DNA of 64,000 nt from Craterostigma plantagineum (GCA_027422505.1 JAPQWV010000050.1:3596001-3660000), one strand, 5' to 3'. Counted from the stretch's first letter, positions 20,154 to 31,374 are shown. Program-made: numbers and translations. The notes: a model not told the origin generated them from the sequence alone.

Positions 20154-22421
20154 ATGCCGACCAGCATCATGATTGATTACGATGGAGAATGGATAATTGG
20201 GAATGATAATAAATGGACATGGGTTCCAAGGATGGGAACAAATATGAAGCCCATTGGGTTCGATGTCGATTGTTGTTTGCTGGACGATCTGCGGAACGAA
20301 ATATACGAGACTATTGGCGTAAGCGGGAGGCCGGAGTTAAAACTAAGTTATCAGCCATCTATGAGAGGTATGGAAGGGTGTGCTCCGTTGTATATAAAGA
20401 ATGATCGAGAGTTGAAGGGTTATATATACTTAGGGGGTCCAATGGATAGACCGATTCTCCGTGTGGAGATTGGACTCCCTACGACCCTCCACCGTCAAAC
20501 TCTCGCGGATGATGAAGTTGGTCCCGTTCCAATTGAGGTTCGTAGCGATGGCGGTGGTTACATCGATGATTATTTTGACCGTATCATCGACTTTGGCGGA
20601 TGCGAAGATGTGAATTATGGGGGTGAAGGTCACAATGAGGCGAACGACCGTGATGAGAATGTTGCATCACGGCAGAACGTGCACGTCAATTTTGATGGCG
20701 TAGACGGAGAAAATGCGGACGGGAATGATGAGGAGGAGGAGGAAGAGGAAAATGCAACTATTCCTAGCGATCGGTATTCTTTTACCGACGGTTCCACCAT
20801 GAAGGTCGGTGATGAATTCGAGGATAAGAAGGCCGTCAAGAATAGGATCCAAAGAGTTGCTATAGAGGCATGCTTCGAGGTCAAGATTATAAAATCTTCC
20901 CGATCGTACTATGGCGTGAGATGCAAAGAGGATGGATGTACTTGGAGGATATGGACGGCGAAGATTAAGGATACATCCGTATTCTCGATTCGTACGTATT
21001 GCAACACACATACGTGCGACCTTGCAAATCGGAACGCAAGACTCACTCAAGCATCGTCAACCTCCGTGAGTGATATGCTGCTTGAATCTTTTCAGGGTTC
21101 AACAAGTACACCGGCCCCTAAACTCATTCAAACAATGATGAGAAATCGTGGGATTGAAGTTTCGTACTTCAAAGCATGGAAAGGAGGCATTTTAGCACAA
21201 AATGCAATGAAGGGTGACCCCGATGAGAGTTACAAGCTGTTGCCGTCGTACCTGTCGACGTTGAGAAGAGTGAATCCGGGAACCATAGCAAGTGTATATC
21301 TGGACGACGAGCGGAGATTTAAGCACGCATTCCTATCCCTTGGTGCTTGTATTGCGGGATACCGTCACATGAGGAAGGTTGTTTGCATAGACGGTACTTG
21401 GTTGAAAGGAAAGTATGGGGGTACGTTGCTCATTGCATCAGCGGAGGATGGCGACCGCCATCAGTTTCCTTTAGCTTGGGGCATAATCGACAATAACGAG
21501 TGCATAGAAGCTTGGTCGTGGTTCTTGAAAGAGCTCTTGCAAGTCGTGCCCAACGAGGACGATCTTGTCATCGTATCCGACAGATCTCCTTCTATCAAAG
21601 CCGCCGTTGCAGCCGTCTACGGTCGTGCGCACCACGGTCATTGTATTTGGCACCTGTCACAAAATATGAAAAGCAGGTGTAAGAAGCAGGGTGCGACCGA
21701 GACGTTCATACACATTGCTAAAATATACAAGCAATGCGACTTTGATTCACAATATGGTGATTTTGAGAATAGGTTTCCCATCGCATACGCGTATTTGCAA
21801 CAGACTGATACTAAGGAACGATGGAGTCGAGCCTATTCTCCGACGTCTCGCTATAACATCATGACTACGAACGGGGTGGAATCGATTAATGCAAGACTCC
21901 GCGAAGAAAGAAAGCTACCGATCATTGCGCTTCTGGAATCGATACAGAGGCTGACGGGGGATTGGTTTGCTAGATACAGACAGCAATCTGGACAAGCAAC
22001 CACGCGGTTTACCCCGACGGTGGAAATGAAGCTCCGTGAGAGGTATGAGCTAAGTCAAGGGTATGAAGTACATGAAATCGCTCCGCATGAGTACGATGTC
22101 CGATCTCCGGGGGGTCGTGCCATTGTTAACTTGCGGTCGAAGACTTGTACGTGCCGCCAATTCGACATCGACAGGATTCCTTGTCCACATGCAATCGCGG
22201 CGAGTCTACGAGCGAACATGAGTTTCTACCCGTTGTGTTCGGAATATTATTCTGTCCTAACGTGGCAGTCTGCTTATCACGGACGAGTTTCGCCGGTTCC
22301 GGATCAAGCCGAGTGGGATACCTCGGATCAATTGGTGTTGCCGCCTCCGTTCGTAGCAAGGCGTGGTCGGAGAAAAGAAAGGAGGTTTCCGTCCGTCGGT
22401 GAGTTTGGTCGTAGACATTAA
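20154..22421 (+). CDS. MURA-type MULE transposase, 755 aa
   Basis: Catalyses cut-and-paste movement of the element by binding its ends and cleaving DNA. The ATG at 20154 follows a likely splice acceptor (TCATATGCAG), suggesting an intron in the 5' leader; the open frame itself continues upstream without another ATG. The N-terminus is an uncharacterised plant-MULE domain, followed by an acidic stretch (EEEEEEENA). A MuDR-type DNA-binding domain spans roughly residues 205-290, with Cys/His spacing GVRCKEDGCTW ... CNTHTC. The MULE catalytic domain has D413 (CIDGTWLKG), D476 (VSDRS) and E576 (NGVESIN). A SWIM zinc finger has C665, C667, C677 and H679. The C-terminus is basic (RRGRRKERR). No stop or frameshift is visible; the length fits the family. 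Confidence 0.95.
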   Translation: MPTSIMIDYDGEWIIGNDNKWTWVPRMGTNMKPIGFDVDCCLLDDLRNEIYETIGVSGRPELKLSYQPSMRGMEGCAPLYIKNDRELKGYIYLGGPMDRPILRVEIGLPTTLHRQTLADDEVGPVPIEVRSDGGGYIDDYFDRIIDFGGCEDVNYGGEGHNEANDRDENVASRQNVHVNFDGVDGENADGNDEEEEEEENATIPSDRYSFTDGSTMKVGDEFEDKKAVKNRIQRVAIEACFEVKIIKSSRSYYGVRCKEDGCTWRIWTAKIKDTSVFSIRTYCNTHTCDLANRNARLTQASSTSVSDMLLESFQGSTSTPAPKLIQTMMRNRGIEVSYFKAWKGGILAQNAMKGDPDESYKLLPSYLSTLRRVNPGTIASVYLDDERRFKHAFLSLGACIAGYRHMRKVVCIDGTWLKGKYGGTLLIASAEDGDRHQFPLAWGIIDNNECIEAWSWFLKELLQVVPNEDDLVIVSDRSPSIKAAVAAVYGRAHHGHCIWHLSQNMKSRCKKQGATETFIHIAKIYKQCDFDSQYGDFENRFPIAYAYLQQTDTKERWSRAYSPTSRYNIMTTNGVESINARLREERKLPIIALLESIQRLTGDWFARYRQQSGQATTRFTPTVEMKLRERYELSQGYEVHEIAPHEYDVRSPGGRAIVNLRSKTCTCRQFDIDRIPCPHAIAASLRANMSFYPLCSEYYSVLTWQSAYHGRVSPVPDQAEWDTSDQLVLPPPFVARRGRRKERRFPSVGEFGRRH

Positions 22422-22429
22422 GTAAATCT

Positions 22430-22505
22430 TGATGTATGAGTTTGTATGAGTTTGATGTATGAGGTTGTATGAGTTTGATGTATGAGGTTGTATGAGATTG
22501 ATGGA
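22430..22505. repeat. Short tandem repeat downstream of the transposase gene
   Basis: A unit of about 30 bp, TTTGATGTATGAGGTTGTATGAG and variants, repeats two to three times just after the transposase stop codon. Confidence 0.7.
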
Positions 22506-22539
22506 TTATTGTGAGTTTGGCTTGATTGTAGCTTATTTC

Positions 22540-23460
22540 ACTGTTATTCGAGTAAAATGCACAACTCGAATATTATTGGAATAGGTCACTCGAATAACGT
22601 AACAATAAAAAGTCGAAAACGAAAACCTGAACTTATTCGAGTAATCGAATAAACTCGAATAATTTACAAAACAATCGAATACCGTACTCGAATAATATCT
22701 TATAATTCGAGTGTTCTTTTCAGAGTTTTTGAATTTTAATTATCTCGATACATAGATGTATAAATATCAATATTTCGATGTTATAGGGCCTTCATGATGT
22801 TAATAAGTCGCTTTATGAAGATTACAATGTTTAATAAAAGTCGTTGCATAACATACAATGAAATACATTGGTAGATAGGACTTTAGTATCTAAATTCCCA
22901 TCAACAATATATATAACATGTATCGAAATATCAACTTGATTTTCTTTTTTTAAAGAATCTCTATAATATCTTATTACTTAGAAAGAAAATGTTATTAAAC
23001 ATGAAATGATATTTAACATGAAATGTTTTCATGTTATTTAACATTTCATGCTCATGATATAAAAACAATATTCTCGATTTTTAATTTATTCGAGTTATGT
23101 ATTATACTCGAATAGGCTCGAATACGAAACTCGATAAAATTAGCATTATCCGAACAAGCTCTTTCACTCGAATAACAGTGAAGTTCGACAGAAACAACTA
23201 ATCTAGTGAAGTTTATTCGAGTGCTGTTTGATACTCGGATTGAGCTCGAATAGCTTACTCGTTTAACTGCCATTATTCGAACAAGATCTTTGACTCGGAT
23301 AACAGTGAAGTCCGATAAAATCAACTGATCCAGTGAAGCTTATTCGAGTGCTATGAGGTACTCGAATTAAGCTCGATTAACTTACTCGAATAGTAATCAT
23401 TATTCGAACAAGCTCTTTCACTCGAATAACAGTGAAATTTGGAACAAACAACACTGAACC
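22540..23460. repeat. Intergenic TTCGAGT-motif array of the MULE with a ~125-bp tandem repeat
   Basis: The spacer between the two convergent MULE genes holds many ACTCGAATAA/TTATTCGAGT motifs. From about 23139 to 23440 a unit of about 125 bp (landmarks CTCTTTCACTCGAATAACAG and TTATTCGAGTGCT) occurs 2.5 times. Confidence 0.75.
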
Positions 23461-23554
23461 TTGAACACTCTGAACAACCTCAACAGCAACTCAACCAACC
23501 ATAACACAGAACAATTCCAAATCAAAAAATCTATACAAATATATCTAAAACGGT

Positions 23555-26500
23555 TCATACAATATCCCAATTGTTAAAATAAATACATATAGTCAAAAAC
23601 TTTCTAAACAAGGCAACTTTAGAATCGTCCAAAGCGTAGAGATCATCTCTGTGACCGATCAACAGAGACATCGCGGCCCTAAGCATGTACATACCGCACT
23701 CTCCGCTGTTCGAGAAATATAACAATTTCAGGTTTAAGAAAATAAGAAAATAAGAAAGTGAGAAAATAAAAAAATTACCTGAGACGTTGTTGAGGGAAAT
23801 TGGGGCACCGCACCCAAGAAAACTTTTCCCCGGATTCTTGCTCCACACCTACGTGTTGAAGCATCAGCGGTATCACTTCGGCCAAAGGATCGAGGAACGG
23901 CTTCATTGCCCTCAAGTCCGAATCGCTGCTGCGATCGGAATCCAAAACGAGGATGTTCCTCTCCTTGAACCGAGCGACGAGGAGCACCCAATGCGAGTTA
24001 AATGCCAATGGGATGACGGCCACATCCGCTTGGCTCCAGTGAAGTGACGGCTTGCCGCCGTATATCGCATTGATCTCTCCCGTGGCGAATAAGTCGAACG
24101 AGGACACGTTCCACGGTCGCGGTTTGGCGGACTCCATCCTGACTGCATGTGCGAAGTTGGCATTCACGTACGCGATTCGCTCCGCATGCACGCACTTTTC
24201 TTGCATCGCCGTGAACCCGCTGAATGCCTCGTTGACGTGCTGCAATAATAGCATATAATGTTATTAAACGAAATAATTAGAACATATTTAACAAAAAACA
24301 CACATACCTCATCCGAAAGCCACACTTTCGGAGTGGACAGGTCGGCAAAAAATTTCTTGTCGTACGCTTGGAGGATTCCTTGCCGTTCCTCCTTTGCGCC
24401 CATTCTTGCCACCTCCGCCGCGACGGCATCCCAACTCTTCACCCTCTCGCCGATGATATGCTCTATGTCCGAGCGGCGTTGTATTGCAACGCGAGGGGTC
24501 GAATCGGGCGTCGGCGTATACGGACTCGAAAGCAACCTGGACTTCTTCTTCGCACGTTCCGTCCGTGGCCGCCTCTCCTCCGCTTCCGCCGCCTTCTTTG
24601 CCTTCGACGCCGCCGCGGCCCTCTGCGCCTCCGCCCACGCCGCCTTCTTTGCCTTCGACGCCGCGGCGGCCCTTTCTGCCGCCGTCTCCGCCGCCGCCCT
24701 CTCCGCTTCCGCCGCCTCCCTATCCGCGGCGGCCCTCTCCGCTTCCGCCGCCGCCTGCTCCGCCGCCGCCTTCTCCGCCGCGGCCCTCTCCGCCGCCGCC
24801 CTATCCGCCGCGGCCCTCTCCGACGCGGCCGCCTCCGCCGCGGCCCTCTCCTCCGCCGCCCTCTCCGCCGCGGCCCTCTCCGCCGCCGCCCTATCCGCCG
24901 CGGCCCTCTCCGCCGCGGCCGCCTCCGCCGCGGCCCTCTCCTCCGCCGCCCTCTCCGCCGCGGCCCTCTCCGCCGCCACGGCCGCGGCCTCCATCTCGGC
25001 CTCCATCTCGGCCGCGGCCCTCTCCGCCGCCGCCTGCACCGTTCTCGGCGTCAGGCTCTCAAGGGCTACAAAATTAGAGTATTACGTTAGATTTACGTAA
25101 TATCAATATAATCTTATAAATAAACATTAAGTAAGACATACCTTGGACCACGATCGAGCGCAGCTCCCTAATCTCCGTCCGCAAATCCCGTACATCGCCT
25201 TCCAGCCTGTCCATTCTTCTATCGAAATGGGCGATGATTGAGCCGGAAGGAGGAGGAGACGGCCTCGGAGGAGAAGACCTCGGAGGAGACGGCCTCGGAG
25301 GAGGAGACGGCCTCGGAGGAGACGGCCGAGGAGGAGACGGAGCAAGCCGATGCTCGGTGCAGTAGACCGGCAGCCCATTTAGGAGATGCTCCACTATCCT
25401 CTGGGCCACGGCATCATTTCGGCTGCCACAAAATCCGGCGACCGTGCGGAAGTGCCTTGAATCGGCTTCAGCATCGGTCGGTGTAAGGCAACACCGCACG
25501 TCCTGTGTATTTGTACAATTTAGAAAATGCAATCTAAATAAATCCATATTATAAATAAATAAATATACTTACATCCATCGCCACGGCACCGAATGCACGC
25601 TCGACCGCTTGCCATCCCGGAGCAGAGCTCTTGCCGTAAAATGTCGTCTTCCAATGGCACATACGGGGTAGCGGGAGCCCTTCGCCGGCTCTTCTCACAG
25701 TAAATTCTTGGCCGACGGTCGGCCAGCACTCGTATGCCAGAACCTGATAAAAGAGAGTAGAAGTAAGTTAAAATAAATATAATATGTCTTAAATAATAAT
25801 ACAAAACTAATTTATTTACCTGAAGCGGCATTACGAAGCCGCTGATATCGAAGGTTGTTTGGGTTCTTCCATTCGATGCCATCTCCATCGCCCTCCCCAA
25901 GAGGTCTTTGTTCAGACCATAAATGACCTCCTCGAACGATATCCTTCCCCAAGGATATTCGTTGAAGCGGTCGAAGTCCTCCACCAGACGGAGCCACTCC
26001 TCCTTGACCTTCAAGTCCTTCTTTACCCTCCGCTCCCCTAGCACCCCGACGGCAAAATAAAGGGCCGCGATCTTCAATTTCTCGGGATGAACGCCCGAGG
26101 CTCCACCGGCGTCACGGATCATTTCCGTGATTTTCTTCTCCAAATCGTGTAAATATATAACGGGCTTGCCTGCGAGCCATAAAACAAACGTTAGTTTTTG
26201 AAATCGAAGTAAAAAAACGAATCAAAAAGATAAAAATAGAATTAATACCAGGCCAATGCCTCGTCGCAAACTCGTTCGACGACGGTATCTCCGGCTCGTT
26301 AGCGCCGCAGTCGAGGCCCGTGAGTAGGCAATACTCGACCAATGAAAATCGTAATGGTCGCCCACGAACGACCATCCAGAACTCCTTCGAGTCCGGCATG
26401 TACTCCACCTGCCGGCTCATCAAATACCACATGATCATGTTCGAGTTGTAGTGGTTTCGGGCCACCTTTATCAGGTTCCCGAACTGTGTCCGTCTAACCA

Positions 26501-26993
26501 TCTCCTCCATTTCCTCCTCGTTCAAAAGCGTACGGATGCGTTCGCATACCGACATGTACTGCGCGTTCAGAGTGAGGGTGGCATGGTAGAAATTATCCGC
26601 CGGCAACTTCGTCGGAAGATAGATCTGAAAACGCAAAAAAAAGCAAAATTCACTGTTATTCGAGTAAATTATTCGAGTAAAATATCACTCGAATACGTCA
26701 AGAAGTTATTCGAACCCTAATTACTCGAATAAAAACTCGAAAAGGCGATGAAAAAGATTTTTACAAAAATCCGACCGATTACGACGTTTACGCAAAGATT
26801 TAACATCAAAATCGATCGATTTAACGCTAATAACAAAAGATCTAACCAAGAAATTCGTTCAACCAATTCGATTTAACAAAAACCCAAAATGCGACCAGAA
26901 ACTCACCCTGGCTCTACCGCCGTCGATTTGCTCATCCACCCGGATACGAACAGGCGCGGAAGGCTCCGATGATCTCGTTTTTCTTTTCGCCAT
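23555..26993 (-). CDS. DUF1985/Ulp1-type cysteine protease of the MULE, 8 exons, about 904 aa
   Basis: A C48-family (SUMO-protease-like) peptidase carried by the MULE; its role in transposition is unknown. Exons inferred from GT/AG sites and phase: 26993-26907, 26624-26249, 26169-25820, 25743-25573, 25502-25142, 25065-24308, 24239-23779, 23705-23555; every junction keeps frame and the total is 2715 nt. The N-terminus is basic (MAKRKTRSSEP). The DUF1985 region lies in exons 2-3 (RFSLVEYCLLTGLDCG). Exon 5 encodes a Pro/Arg-rich stretch (SPPRPSPP repeats). Exon 6 encodes a long Ala/Glu/Arg repeat (AERAAAERAA), probably a coiled coil, about residues 449-590. The protease domain is C-terminal with H784 (NSHW), D801 (LVLD), Q851/Q852 (FPQQ) and C858 (GECGMYM), so the triad looks intact. 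Splicing is predicted, not observed. Confidence 0.88.
24550..25045 (-). repeat. GC-rich repeat encoding the AERAA coiled coil
   Basis: GCCGCGGCCCTCTCC-type units (plus strand) repeat over about 480 bp. On the coding strand they give runs of AAAERAA and EERAAAEA. Composition differs sharply from the surrounding AT-rich DNA. Confidence 0.85.
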
Positions 26994-27400
26994 TTGATTA
27001 TGCTTGGGCTTGTGTAAGATTTTTCGAGTGATTTGTATTCGAAGAGAGAGCGCGAGGGATTTAAGGTTTTCGAGTGATTTGTGTCTAATTTTCTTTCCGA
27101 GCTTTTTAAAACACTGCTTATTCGAGTTTATTATTCGAGTTCCTTATTCGAGTTTTGACTCGAAAAGAACTCTCGATAAGATACTCGAATAATGTAGCTT
27201 ACTCGTTTAAATTTTCTGCACGTTATTCGAGTCACCTTATCTCTTCGATTTATTATTAGAGTAAGTCATTCGAGTCTTGCTTTTACTCGAATAAATCCGA
27301 ATAATTTTTCGCTTTTAATAAGTCAAAAATGCATTTATTCGAGTCGGTTATTCGAGTATTGTGTCACTCGAATAAAACTAGAATAACTTTTCACTGTTAA
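26640..27400. repeat. Right subterminal TTCGAGT/ACTCGAA motif array of the MULE
   Basis: The same motif as on the left end recurs about every 20-40 bp in two clusters (26650-26740 and 27000-27385), upstream of and around the start of the protease gene. Confidence 0.85.
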
Positions 27401-27617
27401 AAAAACGGATTAGCCTCCTTAACCAGTTTTTTAGTAAGGGTATTTCAGTCATTTGGAAACCCGTTCCTCTTTTTTTAAAACGAAATAGAATCGTTCCTCT
27501 TTTTTAAAATTCTCCCACTGATTCTATACAGATGCAATTGTAAGCGTTGAATATTCATACTCAGAAGACAGCCAAGCGAAGCGAAGCATACTGACGCGAT
27601 TTCCCCCCAAGACAGAT

Positions 27618-29344
27618 ATGGATTTCTGGCAACGAGCTCGCACATTCGCCGAAGAAGCTGCGAAGAAATCTCAGGAGATGACTCAGAATCTAGCTTCGAA
27701 ATCTCAGGAGCTGTCTCAGAACATTGCTTCGACCAACCTGTCCGACGTCGTTTCGGAGGCGTCGAAGAGATCGAAGGAGTTGGCGGAGAAATCGAAGGAG
27801 CTCGCTGCGGAGGCTCTCAAGCGCGCCGATCGATTGACCGCACAGATTAAGTCGAATACCGCCGTTGACTCGCCCGGAGACGCTGATCTGGAGAAGTACG
27901 GGGTTACGGATGAGCTCAGGGAGTTTGTGAAGGGGATTACGGCCAACACTTTCCAGGATTTCCCGCTTGAAGGTGTCGTACGCCGATAGGGCGATCTACT
28001 ACTGATGATTTGTGCCGTACGTTTGATTGAAATTGTTAAATTGACCGTCTGATGAATGCGAGCATGACATGATTCTATAATCCACCTCTTTTGTTTCTAT
28101 TATTTATAATCCTTGCCTTCAAGTGCCAAACTGAATCATATGATGAGGAGTTGGGGTAATGGGATGGGTCACAGAGCTGTTACTGAAGTAATTGGGATTT
28201 TAAGATCCTTAATATAAGACTCTCTAGTGCCTATTCCATAACTGTTAAGAAGGGTCTCTACAGCTTGTATTTTCAGTTGAATGTGGATCCATCTCTTGCA
28301 ATAATATTCCTGGTTATACACTCAAAGGTCTAAATTTGTCTTTACTAGACTTGTTAGCTCATCTGAGGGTTGTATTCTGTTTATTGTTTCAATTACTCTT
28401 GTGCAGATGACTCAGAGATGTCTGATATTCCAACCGTTGCAAATGTTCGTAAGGATCTCACCGAATGGCAAGAAAAACATGCCAAGCTTGTTCTCTTGAC
28501 TGTGAAGGTAGGCTCATACGTGCTGCAGGATAACTTCTTCTAAATGACTGAGTGGATCTTGAATAAATCGACTGCATTTTTCGTGTAGGAAATCTCGAAG
28601 CTAAGGTATCAGCTTTGTCCAAAGGTGATGAAGGAGAGGAAGTTTTGGAGGATATACTTTATTCTCGTAAACACTCATGTGGCACCGTAAGTAATTTCCG
28701 ATGCAAGAGAGCTTTCTTTCCCTGTTGATTTTGCAGATGCATTTTTTATCCTATTCCTATGTTATATATGCTAAAGTTGTCTTCTTAGCTTCCCAAATTC
28801 TATGTCGTCGGTAGGAATGAATGGCTTGTGTTGTTAGTGCATCTAACCTCTACTTCGTTATAGATACGAAAAACGTTACGTGGAAGAACTGAAGCTCAAG
28901 TCTGAAGAGAAGGTAAAAGAAGCCGAGGTGAAAGAGGGTTCCTCAAGTCACCCACCTTCCAAAGCAGATTCTGATGTACCGGAGCAGAAAAGTAACAGTG
29001 TTAAATCAGCAGCTTCTGAGCAGGACTTGGACGCGTTTCTTCTCGGAGACCTCGAGGATGAAGATGACGGACCAGGTAATGCTAGACGCAGAAAAATATC
29101 CATAATCTTCTTCGTTTTTTTTCCAATTGATGCTTCCCACCATTTCCGTACATTAGGAATAATCCAATAAATAAAATCAAGGAGTCTCCAAGCTAGGCAG
29201 TAATCTTAACCTTAAAGCAAGATTTTTCTCTATGCTAATTTGGTTTTGGTGGATAAAATCACATTGCTTTACGTTGATGATGATCGTTCTTGTTTCTCAG
29301 ACGATGGTGGTGATGGCTTCGATGATGATTTCGACAAGATATAG
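27618..29344 (+). CDS. BSD-domain-containing protein, 5 exons, 269 aa
   Basis: BSD domains occur in TFIIH p62 subunits, synapse-associated proteins and plant proteins of poorly known role. Exons by splice sites and phase: 27618-27972, 28407-28507, 28589-28686, 28864-29075, 29301-29344. The N-terminal 110 residues are a Lys/Glu/Ser-rich amphipathic helix with repeats (KSQEMTQNLASKSQELSQN, SKRSKELAEKSKELAAEA). The BSD region is about residues 134-195 (DLTEWQEKHAKLVLLTVKE, LRYQLCP, KFWRIYFILV). The C-terminus is acidic (DLDAFLLGDLEDEDD, FDDDFDKI). It resembles small plant BSD proteins that begin MDFWQ-AR-FAEEAAKKSQ. The right target duplication of the MULE ends only 93 bp upstream of the ATG, so promoter and upstream leader have been separated from the gene. 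Confidence 0.92.
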
Positions 29345-29730
29345 CAAAGCAACGCCTAGCTTTTTGCTTCCCTGTTTTGCATTTATATGTATGTGTGTGT
29401 GGGTCTAACGTATGTGCATGAAATCATTTGTCCCTCAAATTATAGGGTTCAAATTCGGGCTTTGGGATGGGATAGTGTGTAAAATGTAAGGACTTGGGTT
29501 CAAATTCGGGCTTAATGTAAGAACCTTTCGATTTAGTAATAGATTTTCATTTTTAAAATATATATAGGGTTCGTCTTCTCTGTAAAAAGCCTCTGTATTA
29601 ATTTCACGAACAAACACATGCATAATAATACTTGACGAGAACACCAAAACTGCAACTTTTGGTCCGAACAAACACAAATCATCCAGAAAAAACACAACAA
29701 AAAAAAATGACCAAAGCATCAATTCAAAAT

Positions 29731-30748
29731 TCAAGCACGCCCACCACCGCCGTTCTTCTTGGTGGCCCTATTATTCCTCAGAGCGCAGCACCCCACCGAG
29801 TAAACGACGATAACGAATAGCGTAATCCCGATATTAATCAGAGCCAACATCCTCCACTGCTTCTTAATATTGTACAAAACCGCACTTTTGCAAGACTGAC
29901 AGTCCAAGCACAGTCGACTTTGATCGTTGCTCCACGCCCTACAATCTGGGTCACCGTACGCCTTCAAATCCGCCCTCGGCTTAGCCCAAAACGTCCCATT
30001 CTTGAACTCAAACCCACAATCGTTCGGCGGCTTACAGCACCCCAACTGTACGTATTAGTGCGTGTAAGTTATTACCATGAAAATGTCATTAATCATATTT
30101 GAAAAAATAGGTCTGTCTTGCCTCCACAGTTATTATATACTTAAAATTTGACACTTGACAGAGATGTGATGATGTAAGGTGTCACGGTGTCAAATTTTCT
30201 AGTCTATTTGAATTATACCAAGTGAGTAAACAAGACAAAACGAAAAAAAAATAGGCAAAACAGAAAAGGTGACACTTAACCTTAATGGGAGGCAACTTAT
30301 GCATGTTACCACCGTCGACGCCCTGGCAAAGCCTCACGCCGGCCAAGCAGCTCTTAATCTCATCCCAATTCTCGGCGTTCACGACGTACCTCTGCAGCCA
30401 TTTGGAGTAATCGCCGACGCCTTTCCCGTCCAGGGCTTTCCCGGCGCCTTTGTTGGTCACCACGAAGGCGAAGATGGTGAACCCCACGAGCCCCAGTATG
30501 AGGAAGAAGAGCACCATAAGGTAGACCCATAGGAGGAAGGAGACGCGGCGGCACGAGCCCACTAGTCCGGCGAGGGAGACGACGAGCAAGGAGGCGCCGA
30601 CGGCGAGGAGGGGCGTTCGCAGGGTCCTCTGGCACGGCGTCTCGCCGCCGCTGACGTGGAACCACAGGGAGAAGGCTATGGCGGCGCACGCGAGGATTAG
30701 GGTGAGGACGTTGAGGCTAGTGATGATCTTGTTGCTTATTCGGACCAT
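29731..30748 (-). CDS. Tetraspanin, 2 exons, 260 aa
   Basis: A four-pass membrane protein that organises membrane microdomains. Exon 1 is 30748-30281 and exon 2 is 30045-29731, joined in phase 0 at KLPPIK/LGCCKPP. Membrane segments fall at about residues 10-30 (LNVLTLILACAAIAFSLWF), 45-65 (LLAVGASLLVVSLAGLVG), 72-95 (LLWVYLMVLFFLILGLVGF) and near the C-terminus (MLALINIGITLFVIVVYSV). The large extracellular loop has the plant GCCKPP motif and further cysteines (DC, CLDCQSC) for disulfides. The short tail is NRATKKNGGGG. Size and intron position fit plant tetraspanins of the TET7/8/9 type. It is convergent with the BSD gene. Confidence 0.93.
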
Positions 30749-31374
30749 TTTTTCTCTGTGTTTTTCTTTCTTTGTGTTGGGAAGAATGGTTTCGTTGAGT
30801 TGAAAGGTGGAAATAAATGGAGATTTATTACAGTGCGCGGCGATGGAGAGAGGAAACGGCTGCGTTTATGGCTTTGATTTGGGGTTGATTGTCTTATATG
30901 CCCCTCAGAGTTGGGCGGGGTTAGGGGTGGTGTGAGGGGTATGTTTGGAAATTCGCAGCTCCTCTAATCGAGTGAGTGTCGTACGTGGGGAAGAAACGTG
31001 GGATTAGTCTGTCATCAGTGGTAACTGTTCTTTTTTAATTGATTAATTAGTCGATTAGCGGATTTATTATTGTAATTTAAGAGTGAAGTCTGTCTTTTAA
31101 CTCCTTAAATCATGTCAGATGGCAAATATGTACCCAAAGATTAACTAAATATGCTCTTACTATTTAATGTTGTACGTGTAGTTAGTGAGGAATTTCCTTT
31201 AATGAGTTTAGTAATGATGGTATATAATAGTATTAGGCTGGTGTTTTTTATTAATTACTTTATTATCCTTTTTAATATGCTAAACAAATTAGTCGAGAAT
31301 AGATCAAGAGCGACCACTATGAATAAAATAATAAAATCAAACGAAACCGAAGCTTTTTCACTCAAAAGCCATTC

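Larger units (their letters stand above)
19223..27515. mobile_element. Complete Mutator-like element (MULE) with transposase and Ulp1 protease genes, 8293 bp
   Basis: Both flanks carry the perfect 9-bp target duplication CACTGATTC (19214-19222 and 27516-27524). The ends are imperfect inverted repeats of about 50 bp: GGGCTATTTTAAAAAAT on the left and, read inward from the right, GGAGAATTTTAAAAAAG, each followed by a second TTTTTAAAAAAAG-like block. It contains a MURA-type transposase gene on the plus strand and a spliced DUF1985/Ulp1 protease gene on the minus strand, tail to tail. MULEs carrying a Ulp1-like gene are known in plants (KI-MULE/Kaonashi type). Intact termini, duplication and both reading frames suggest a young, possibly autonomous copy; activity is inferred. 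Confidence 0.93.

Noticed and set aside
24258..25100. Long plus-strand frames (280, 240 and 197 codons) rich in Ala, Arg or Pro
   Set aside because: They are the antisense shadow of the GC-rich AERAA repeat in the MULE protease exon; the minus strand has the supported gene model with splice sites and catalytic residues.
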